DNA from: Anaerolineaceae bacterium
GTDB taxonomy: Bacteria; Chloroflexota; Anaerolineae; Aggregatilineales; Phototrophicaceae
Direction: 5' to 3'
DNA: 64,000 nucleotides
Assembly: GCA_028818375.1 (NCBI GenBank)
Contig: JAPPOB010000007.1
Location: forward strand, 536,490-600,489
Of this stretch, positions 58,310 through 64,000 are shown piece after piece. Each line of letters begins with the position of its first letter. The stretch's first letter is position 1. The notes under the pieces were generated by a model. It made no database searches and had not been told where the DNA came from. It was given only the letters and a program-made list of their open reading frames with translations. The position numbers were made by a program, and so were the translations under genes.

Positions 58310-59050
58310 CTACCTAAATGTAATCCAAGAGTTACTAAATTCAATTTGATCGAGAACCTCTGTCTTTGGAATCAAAGGAATTTGCTTTTCGATTCTAAAT
58401 TTCCTAGCGGAACCAGGAACTGAGCGAAAAATCGAAAACTGTGCACCTGATGGTTGCCAAGTAAAGCAATGTTCTTCCGAAGACTTGTCGTAACCTCGAA
58501 GATTGTTTGATTTCCCATGTTTTCTAAATTCCCAGCGGTAATCTCCTATGGGAAACTGCATTGCTTGGTACTCAAACAAAACAAACTCTTGACTTATCAT
58601 GTTTCGAACTAAGACAGCAACGCGAATCTCATTGTGTTTATCGAGCAACGAATTCATTCTTTCATTCCAAATGCCTAATACACCTTTGCCCGACACTTGT
58701 GGGTCTCGGCGTGGGTCAGAAATGCCATAAGAAAAGTCTATGGAGTTTCGACCTGTGACCAATCGAACGCGTCTAGACCGCCAAGGATTGTCTTTTTTGA
58801 CAGTTTTTACTGACCACGCTGTCCCATTTGCAACTACATCATCGATTCCGACATTACTTCCCAAGTGAGTACCATCAACGGCTTCAGCGAATATCCCGCC
58901 CCAGTCGTCCCCAGTGATGTCTGCCCGACCAATAGCGATGATGTGCACCAACTGTCTTCCGATGCCATAGAGAACACTGTCTGGGATTTCACCAATCGGC
59001 CAAGGTTCATGATGAGAGCCTGACCTACCCCGCAATTGTGGCTTTTTCAT
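58310..59050 (-). CDS. putative type II restriction endonuclease
   Basis: A 246-residue protein of unrecognised family, placed between a C5-methyltransferase (overlap 26 nt with its 3' end) and a Vsr gene. A possible PD-(D/E)xK-like core is VGIDDVVANGTAWSVKTVKK at about residues 66-85, with Asp-Asp, a short loop and a lysine pair, though the usual acidic partner of the last Lys is Ser. Other parts are a mix of strands and helices. The position in a methyltransferase-endonuclease-Vsr run is the main support. The start MKKPQLRGRSGSHHEP at ATG 59050 was chosen. It is markedly AT-rich compared with the flanks. Confidence 0.65.
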   Translation of the reverse strand: MKKPQLRGRSGSHHEPWPIGEIPDSVLYGIGRQLVHIIAIGRADITGDDWGGIFAEAVDGTHLGSNVGIDDVVANGTAWSVKTVKKDNPWRSRRVRLVTGRNSIDFSYGISDPRRDPQVSGKGVLGIWNERMNSLLDKHNEIRVAVLVRNMISQEFVLFEYQAMQFPIGDYRWEFRKHGKSNNLRGYDKSSEEHCFTWQPSGAQFSIFRSVPGSARKFRIEKQIPLIPKTEVLDQIEFSNSWITFR

Positions 59051-59999
59051 AAACGCTCTGCACCTGTTTGATGACGGCTTGGGCCAAAGGAACTGGCACG
59101 GCATTTCCTGTCAATCGTCGGGCAGCAGCGTCGGTTTCAGGAAGAACGTAGTCTTCAGGAAAGCCTTGCAGACGGAAAAGTTCACGTGGCGTCAATCGAC
59201 GTTCACCATCAACAAGAAGATAATTGTGAGATGCGCCAGCTCGCAAGGCACATGAAAACGGGTGGCTAGATACATTTCCTCCCTTGTTTTCGTGCCAGAT
59301 AGCAGGTGTCTCCTTTGCGGTGTGCGCTTGCTTGCGAGCTCGTCTAATTCGGGGAGAAACATAGTGCCGAGGGTGAGGTTGATCCTCAAGAATCGCCGAA
59401 AGCGGGTTCATTTCAACGCCACCCTCGGGCCATTGGAATGAATCCACGGGTACATCCAAGGCGACAATAAACACACGCTCCCTCTTTTGGGGAAGCCCAA
59501 AATCCAAGGCATTCAATATTTTATGCGTCACTGAATAACCGAGAGCCTCAAGCAGGATGATGATACATCTGAATGCTTCACCCTTGTCAATTGTTACGAG
59601 TTGCCGCACATTTTCTATTACAATTGCCTTCGGCCTTTTGGCCGCAACTACTCTGGCCAACTCGAGAAACAAAGTGCCTCGATGGTCTCCAAAAGCTTGA
59701 CGATTGCCTATAATGCTGAAAGACTGGCATGGTAGCCCCGCAAAAAGAACGTCAGCAGTTGGAACCATTCCCAAGTCGAGTGCAGCAATGTCAGCACCCG
59801 GACGCATGTTGAAATTCAACTCGTAAACTTCTCTTGCTACTGGATCGATGTCGCAAGCAAAAACACATTTCATCCCCAGATTTGCTGCGGCGACATGAAA
59901 CCCACCGATTCCGCAGAACAAATCAGCAAATGTGCTTATTTCGTTGGCCGCAACGGGCGTTTCGACAACCGTGTCGGGACGGCTGCCATTGAGATTCAC
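59025..59999 (-). CDS. DNA (cytosine-5-)-methyltransferase
   Basis: A 324-residue C5 methyltransferase. Motif I is FADLFCGIGGFHVA (SAM binding), motif IV contains the catalytic Cys91 (AGLPCQSFSIIGNR), motif VI is ENV at 129-131, motif VIII QKRERVFIV, and motif X (RLTGNAVPVPLAQAV). The region between VIII and IX, which sets the target, is short (about 70 residues), as in small type II enzymes such as M.HaeIII. The target sequence cannot be read from it. Start GTG 59999 has AGGAG at six bases. A good promoter lies upstream (60060-60032). It heads the R-M-Vsr island. Confidence 0.95.
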   Translation of the reverse strand: MNLNGSRPDTVVETPVAANEISTFADLFCGIGGFHVAAANLGMKCVFACDIDPVAREVYELNFNMRPGADIAALDLGMVPTADVLFAGLPCQSFSIIGNRQAFGDHRGTLFLELARVVAAKRPKAIVIENVRQLVTIDKGEAFRCIIILLEALGYSVTHKILNALDFGLPQKRERVFIVALDVPVDSFQWPEGGVEMNPLSAILEDQPHPRHYVSPRIRRARKQAHTAKETPAIWHENKGGNVSSHPFSCALRAGASHNYLLVDGERRLTPRELFRLQGFPEDYVLPETDAAARRLTGNAVPVPLAQAVIKQVQSVYEKATIAG

Positions 60000-60031
60000 A
60001 TTTTTCTCCTATTCTGTTTGACAGATACCAA

Positions 60032-60060
60032 AGGATAGATTAGTGCGTGGATATTGTCAA
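60032..60060 (-). promoter_or_regulatory. methyltransferase promoter
   Basis: On the minus strand: -35 TTGACA (60060-60055), 17-base spacer, -10 TATCCT (60037-60032), then AGGAG and GTG at 59999. The -35 is perfect and the spacer is ideal, giving expected strong constitutive expression. No C-protein (controller) gene was seen. Confidence 0.7.
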
Positions 60061-60101
60061 AAAGTGCTCATTCCCTGTCAAGATGAAGGCAAAGGCGTAA
60101 C

Positions 60102-61133
60102 ATGATGAAAGCCCTCGTCACCGGCGCGACCGGCTTCGTCGGCTCGCACGTGGCGCGCGCCCTGGTCGAGGCCGGCCACGACGTCCGCGTGCTGCACCGC
60201 CGCAGCTCGCGCCTGGATGCCCTGCAGGGGCTGGACTGCGAGGCGGTCATCGGCGACGTGCTGGAGCGCGAGGCCCTGGCGCAAGCCTGTCAGGGCTGCG
60301 AACTGGTGTTCCACGTGGCGGCGGTGGCGGCCTACTGGCGCACGGAGCGGGCGCAGATGTACGCCATCAACGTGGAGGGCACGCGGCGGGTGCTGGCCGC
60401 TGCGCGCGCGGCCAACGTGCGCCGCATGGTCTTCACCAGCAGCGCCGCCTCCCTCGGTCTGCGCCGCGATGGCCGCCCCGTCGATGAATCGGCGCGCTTC
60501 AACCTGCTGCCGCACCGCTTCCCCTACGGCCACAGCAAGCACCTGGCCGAGCGCTGCGTGCAACACGCCGTGAAGGAGCAGGGCCAGGACGTCGTCATCG
60601 TCAACCCGGTCATCGTGACGGGCCCGGGCGATCTGAACCTCATCTCCGGCCGCTTCGTCACCGAGATGCAGCGCCTGCAATGGTTGATCCCGGTCAGTTC
60701 GGGCGGCGTGGGCGTGGTCGACGTGCGCGACGTGGCGCGCTGGCACCTCGCGGCGGCGGAGCGCGGCCGCAGCGGCGAGCGTTACATTCTCGGCAACGCC
60801 AACTACAGCCTGCGCGAGTGGTACGCGCTTTGCGCCCGGGCCGTGGGCGTGGCGTCGCCCTTGCTGCAACTGCCGGATGCGGCCCTGCCGGCGCTGGCCG
60901 GCCTGGTGGCCCTGGCGCGGCGTCTGGGCATGCAGTCGCCCGCCGACCCCTCGCAGATCCGCATGGGCGGCCGCCGCCTGCACTTTGTCTATGACAAGGC
61001 GCACAGCGACCTGGGCCCGCCACAGGTTGACATATTGCGGAGTTTGCAGGAAACGGCCGACTGGTACCGCGCGCGCGGCATGCTGCAGGAGGGACGCCTG
61101 GGGCGCCTGTTGCGGGCCCTGCGCCCCGGCTGA
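60102..61133 (+). CDS. NAD-dependent epimerase/dehydratase (extended SDR, dihydroflavonol reductase-like)
   Basis: A 343-residue extended SDR. The fingerprint is TGATGFVGSHVARAL (residues 8-22), the HRRSSRL block (Arg/His after strand 2) prefers NADP(H), SSAASLG at about 113-119, and the catalytic YGHSK. It resembles HpnA/dihydroflavonol-4-reductase-like enzymes, which act on hopanoid, sterol or polyketide-type substrates; no partner gene is near. Start ATG 60102 (or 60105, MM) follows AAGGCGTAAC. It is divergent from the R-M island by about 100 nt, where GC content returns to the high value. Confidence 0.85.
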   Translation: MMKALVTGATGFVGSHVARALVEAGHDVRVLHRRSSRLDALQGLDCEAVIGDVLEREALAQACQGCELVFHVAAVAAYWRTERAQMYAINVEGTRRVLAAARAANVRRMVFTSSAASLGLRRDGRPVDESARFNLLPHRFPYGHSKHLAERCVQHAVKEQGQDVVIVNPVIVTGPGDLNLISGRFVTEMQRLQWLIPVSSGGVGVVDVRDVARWHLAAAERGRSGERYILGNANYSLREWYALCARAVGVASPLLQLPDAALPALAGLVALARRLGMQSPADPSQIRMGGRRLHFVYDKAHSDLGPPQVDILRSLQETADWYRARGMLQEGRLGRLLRALRPG

Positions 61134-61139
61134 GCGCGT

Positions 61140-61490
61140 TTACTCGCCTTCGCCGACCGGTTCGCGATTGGTGGTGATGCTGGTCCAGGCGAGGCGGTCG
61201 CTGCGCAGGTGGGCGTAGACCGGCTTTTCGTTGCGCAACAGGTCCACCAGCACGGAGATATCGCGGAAGGGCAGATAAATCGTGCCCTTGCGTGCTTCCA
61301 CATCGACCTGCGGCTGCGGGGTGGGCGAGCCTTCCTCAAGGAAGTAGACGTCCAGCATGGCGTCATCGCCGAGGCAGCGCACAATGCCGCGCAGCAGAAT
61401 CTCCTCGCCGTCGACATCCATCCGTTCCAGCTGGCGCAGGACGACCATGTATTCGCGAATCTCAAAGATATCGCTGCCCCCGCCGTTCAC
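61140..61490 (-). CDS. small protein of unknown function
   Basis: A 116-residue soluble protein. It has the segments VLRQLERMDVDGEEILLRGI, MLDVYFLEEGSPTP and TIYLPFRDISVLVDLLRNEK, alternating strands and helices. No family recognised; the pattern (a small beta-rich domain) is like a small protein-binding or regulatory domain. Start GTG 61490 was chosen because GGGAGG lies seven bases upstream and the preceding gene ends just before. It forms a pair with the small membrane protein at 61505-61792 (14 nt apart), so they are probably an operon. A longer frame reaching 61754 is in a different phase from that gene and was not used. Confidence 0.65.
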   Translation of the reverse strand: MNGGGSDIFEIREYMVVLRQLERMDVDGEEILLRGIVRCLGDDAMLDVYFLEEGSPTPQPQVDVEARKGTIYLPFRDISVLVDLLRNEKPVYAHLRSDRLAWTSITTNREPVGEGE

Positions 61491-61504
61491 GGGATGCCCT
61501 CCCG

Positions 61505-61792
61505 TCAACCGCCCTGGTCGCTGGCCGTCGCGGAATCCCCGGCCTTCTCTTCGTCTTCGTCCCGGTCTTCCCAGCTGATGATCCAGATGCAGGCGCCGGC
61601 CACCAGGGTGGAGGCCGTCATCAGGGCGATCCACTGGCCGGGCAGCAGACCGACGTCGCGCGCTTCCCAGGCGAGCATGGCATCCATGCCGCCTGCCAGA
61701 ACGATCCAGGCCGAAAGCCGCGGGTGACGCAAGGCCAGTTGCGTGACGGGCCAAGCCTCAATGCGGGTCAGCAGGGGATTGAGCCTATCCAT
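61505..61792 (-). CDS. small membrane protein of unknown function
   Basis: A 95-residue protein with two membrane segments (LSAWIVLAGGMDAMLAWEA; WIALMTASTLVAGACIWIIS) and an acidic C-terminus (WEDRDEDEEKAGDSATASD). No family recognised. It begins at ATG 61792 and precedes the 61140 gene by 14 nt. The opposite flank is 124 nt with no gene. Confidence 0.6.
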   Translation of the reverse strand: MDRLNPLLTRIEAWPVTQLALRHPRLSAWIVLAGGMDAMLAWEARDVGLLPGQWIALMTASTLVAGACIWIISWEDRDEDEEKAGDSATASDQGG

Positions 61793-61916
61793 CCATCCAC
61801 TCCTTCAGGCTGGCAGGCCAGCATAGCGTGGCGGAGTGGCGGCGGCAAGGACAACTTGCGACTGACCCGCCCCCGCGGTCATAATCGCCGCAATCGACGG
61901 CGATGGAGTTCCTCTC

Positions 61917-62270
61917 ATGACCGCAGTCATCCGCATGCTCGGCGACTCCCTGCGCGCGCTGTTCGGCGGGGGCGGCCAGCCTGGCGCGGACCGCGACGGA
62001 CGCGCCCTCTGGGTCTACGTGCGGCCGCATCGCTGTGACGATGTTCTGCGTGTACGCATCGATATGATGAATGATCTGAGCCAGCGCGACGACGGTGACG
62101 GCTACCACGTGCGCAAGCTGGCCAGCAGCGCCAACTATCGCTGCAACCAGGTCGAACTGGAACTGGACTTCGACCGCCGTCGCCGCATCGAGCGCCGTGA
62201 GGCCCATGGCGGCAGCTTCGTTGAACGCGAGGACTGGGAGGCCTGGCAGGAGGCGCAGTCCTCCTCCTGA
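61917..62270 (+). CDS. small protein of unknown function
   Basis: A 117-residue protein. After a short hydrophobic start (MLGDSLRALFGGGG) come strands ALWVYVRPHRCDDVLRVRID and YHVRKLASSANYRCNQVELE, ending DWEAWQEAQ. The strand pair with two cysteines (HRC, NYRC) spaced about 40 residues apart is notable, though only one is likely metal- or disulfide-forming by context. No family recognised. Start ATG 61917 follows GGAGTTCCTCTC. A -10-like CATAAT at 61879-61884 is upstream. Confidence 0.6.
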   Translation: MTAVIRMLGDSLRALFGGGGQPGADRDGRALWVYVRPHRCDDVLRVRIDMMNDLSQRDDGDGYHVRKLASSANYRCNQVELELDFDRRRRIERREAHGGSFVEREDWEAWQEAQSSS

Positions 62271-62379
62271 ATCCGACATACAACGGGGAAGGGTGTTTCG
62301 TCCAGGCGAGCCCGCAACGGTCCCGCCTGGTTGATCATCTGGTATAAACAGCCAATACATTGTCCCTGGCGTAAGCAAT

Positions 62380-63447
62380 ATGGGCCTCAGGTCTTATCTC
62401 GGCAACATGCTGAACGACCCGGTGCGGGGTCTGCAGATCTCGATCCTGATGATCGTGCTGCTGATCATCTTCGGCGCCTTCGGCTACATGGTCATCGAGC
62501 GCATGACGCCGATCGACGCGCTCTACATGACCATCATCACCGTCACGACCGTGGGTTTTGGCGAGATCACGCCTCTCAGCGTGCCTGGCCGGGTCTTCAC
62601 CTCGCTGTTGATTCTGACCGGCATCGTCACCGCCACCAACGCCCTCGGCAACATGGCCAGCATCCTGCTGGGCCAGCACCTCTGGCAGTCCTTACGGGAG
62701 CGTCGCATGAACAGCGAACTGGAAGCCTTGCACAATCACTACATTATTTGCGGTTTCGGTCGCATGGGCGACCAGGTCGTTCGTGAACTGGGGGAACGCG
62801 GTCACGATTTCGTGGTGGTCGACATGGAAAGCGAGGTCCACAATCAGTTTCTGGAAAGCAATATTCTGCACGTCATCGGCGACGCCACGGACGACAACGT
62901 GCTGATCGCCGCCGGAATCGAAAGGGCGGCGGGCCTGGTGGCATCGCTGGACAATGACCCCGATAACATGATGGCCGTGCTGACTGCCCGCGGCCTCAAC
63001 CCCGGGCTGCACATCGTGACGCGCGCCACCAGCCAGGAGGCCGAAAGCAAATTGCAGCGCGCCGGCGCCGACCACGTCATCAGCCCCTGGCAGACCGGTG
63101 GTCACCGCATGACCATGGCCCTGCTCAAACCGGTCGTGCACGAGTTTATGGACCTGCTGCTCGAACCTGGCTTTCGCCTGGGCTGGGAACTGGGGCAAAT
63201 CCCGATTGAAGAGGACTCGCAACTGGCCGGGCACAGCGTGGCTGAGGCCGGTCTCTACCAATCCAGCGCCGTGACCGTGCTCGGCGTCCGCCACGTGGAT
63301 GGCGAAATCACCCTGATCCCCAGCCCGCAACGCGTGTTGCGCATCGGCGAGACCATCATCGTCATCGGGCCGCCCGAGTCCATCCGCCGCGTCGAAAGCG
63401 TGGCGGACCTGCAGCCGGTGATCAGGCGGACAAGAGTGGCTCGATGA
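62380..63447 (+). CDS. K+ channel with TrkA-N/TrkA-C (RCK) domains
   Basis: A 355-residue two-helix potassium channel with a cytoplasmic RCK ring. Helix 1 is ISILMIVLLIIFGAFGYMVI, the pore has TVTTVGFGE (selectivity filter TVGFG at 57-61), helix 2 FTSLLILTGIVTATNALGNM. The TrkA-N domain follows (IICGFGRMGDQVVRELG with the Rossmann GxGxxG), DM/E at VVDMES suggests NAD binding, and a TrkA-C domain is at about 270-350. It conducts K+ across the inner membrane in response to ligand or nucleotide state. It is convergent with the truncated gene at the right edge (26 bases overlap, 63422-63447). Confidence 0.92.
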   Translation: MGLRSYLGNMLNDPVRGLQISILMIVLLIIFGAFGYMVIERMTPIDALYMTIITVTTVGFGEITPLSVPGRVFTSLLILTGIVTATNALGNMASILLGQHLWQSLRERRMNSELEALHNHYIICGFGRMGDQVVRELGERGHDFVVVDMESEVHNQFLESNILHVIGDATDDNVLIAAGIERAAGLVASLDNDPDNMMAVLTARGLNPGLHIVTRATSQEAESKLQRAGADHVISPWQTGGHRMTMALLKPVVHEFMDLLLEPGFRLGWELGQIPIEEDSQLAGHSVAEAGLYQSSAVTVLGVRHVDGEITLIPSPQRVLRIGETIIVIGPPESIRRVESVADLQPVIRRTRVAR

Positions 63448-64000
63448 CAGTCAGCAGCAGCCAGAGACTGAAGGGCGCCAGCAGGGCGACTGGCAGCAGC
63501 GTCAGCCAGGGCAGCCGCCCAGGCAGCAGCCGCGTTCGCCAGGCATCCAGGCCGCGCGCCAGCAGCAGCGCCAGCGGCAACAGGGCCGGATACAGATAAC
63601 GCCCCTGCAGTTGCACAAACTCAAGGTTGTAATAAAGGTAGGCCAGCGCCGTCAGGCCGATGACAAGCCACAACGCTCTGTGCAACTGGCGCAGCCCGCG
63701 CCCGGAGCAAGGCCGCCCTGACAGCAACAGCCCGCTGACGGCGGCCAGGCTCAGGGCCAGCGGGGGCAGCAGCAGACGCCCCTGCAGGGGCAGCGCCATC
63801 CAGCCAAACTGGCCCCAGAAACTGGTGAAGGTGTCGCGCAGGGCGCGCTGCGCCCAGGCAGCTGCGCCGATTTCGGCGACCAGGTCGGCGCGACGCAACT
63901 GGTCCAGCACCACGCGGTTGTGGGCGGCCAGGCCCAGCAGGTCCGGCCATCCATAGACGGCCAGATTGCGCGCCCACCACAGCCCGCCGGTCAACAGCGC
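63422..64000 (-). CDS. membrane protein, GT39/DUF2142-like, truncated by the right edge
   Basis: The last 192 codons of a polytopic membrane protein whose start lies beyond the window. The visible region shows an outward loop (WWARNLAVYGWPDLLGLAAH then FTSFWGQFGWMALPLQG), the W-RN-YG-PD-LLG and FWGQFGW blocks common in large bacterial DUF2142/GT39-like proteins, then four helices ending PFSLWLLLTVIEPLLSA. Likely a glycosyltransferase-like enzyme of cell-surface biosynthesis. The end overlaps the K+ channel gene by 26 bases, convergent. Partial, so function is tentative. Confidence 0.7.
   Translation of the reverse strand, partial: ALLTGGLWWARNLAVYGWPDLLGLAAHNRVVLDQLRRADLVAEIGAAAWAQRALRDTFTSFWGQFGWMALPLQGRLLLPPLALSLAAVSGLLLSGRPCSGRGLRQLHRALWLVIGLTALAYLYYNLEFVQLQGRYLYPALLPLALLLARGLDAWRTRLLPGRLPWLTLLPVALLAPFSLWLLLTVIEPLLSA

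Noticed and set aside
1..64000. CRISPR arrays and tRNA/rRNA genes
   Set aside because: No regularly spaced direct repeats with unique spacers, and no cloverleaf with a CCA-adjacent T-arm (GGTTCGA) was recognised. The palindromic repeats are irregular in spacing and do not fit CRISPR.

Overview
The window is high-GC bacterial chromosome, densely coded on both strands, and most likely comes from a member of the Chloroflexota (Anaerolineae/Caldilineae-like). This is an inference. It rests on LexA boxes of the GAAC-N4-GTTC type known from Gram-positives and green non-sulfur bacteria, a type-A2 caa3 oxidase cluster with an extra multi-spanning protein, Xpb/Ssl2-like helicase-associated, LytR-CpsA-Psr, PP2C/propeller and FHA membrane proteins, and many small membrane proteins with no clear family. 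Promoters are of the sigma-70 type; several genes share a (TG)N-TATACT core. No tRNA, rRNA or CRISPR array was found.

Layout. 1-1.1 kb: a phage-type terminase pair (the large subunit runs off the left edge) beside a LexA-like DNA-binding-domain-only repressor with its own LexA box. 1.1-9.8 kb: a GT39-like glycosyltransferase, rsmA, two tandem paralogous membrane proteins, a duplicated DUF1232-like protein, an isocitrate/isopropylmalate-family dehydrogenase coupled to ppk1, and an FmdB-like protein. 10-20.3 kb: HEAT-repeat, OsmC, lexA, mandelate racemase-type, helicase-associated and VOC genes, flanked by two broken copies of a secreted LysM protein family. 20.5-31 kb: a small membrane protein, a sugar-type ABC importer (two permeases and an ATPase) preceded by three tandem solute-binding proteins, then a third broken copy of the LysM family. 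31-36 kb: an epimerase, rho, an arylamine N-acetyltransferase, efp and an SDR. 36-41.6 kb: a six-gene caa3 oxidase operon with two subunit III homologues. 42-46 kb: a trmO-gatA-NTPase-enolase superfamily operon. 46-52 kb: a carotenoid-type oxidoreductase, flippase, GT4 and MutS-like operon. 52-57.8 kb: cell-envelope and signalling genes (FHA, membrane-HTH fusion, PP2C-propeller, LCP, cyclophilin lipoprotein). 57.9-60 kb: a visibly AT-richer type II restriction-modification island with a Vsr repair nuclease. 60-64 kb: an epimerase, small proteins, a K+ channel/TrkA-N protein and a truncated membrane protein at the right edge.

Main points for follow-up. (1) All three copies of the LysM family carry in-frame stops, two also carry frameshifts, and one has poly-G tracts in its promoter and leader. 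(2) A family of composite palindromic intergenic repeats occurs at five or more sites. (3) A small LexA regulon links lexA, the LexA-like phage-type regulator and possibly a VOC gene. (4) A strong terminator separates the first solute-binding protein gene from the rest of the importer. (5) The R-M-Vsr island looks horizontally acquired. (6) Several family members have altered key residues: EF-P tip Arg, SDR catalytic Tyr to His, and FmdB without its zinc-ribbon cysteines.
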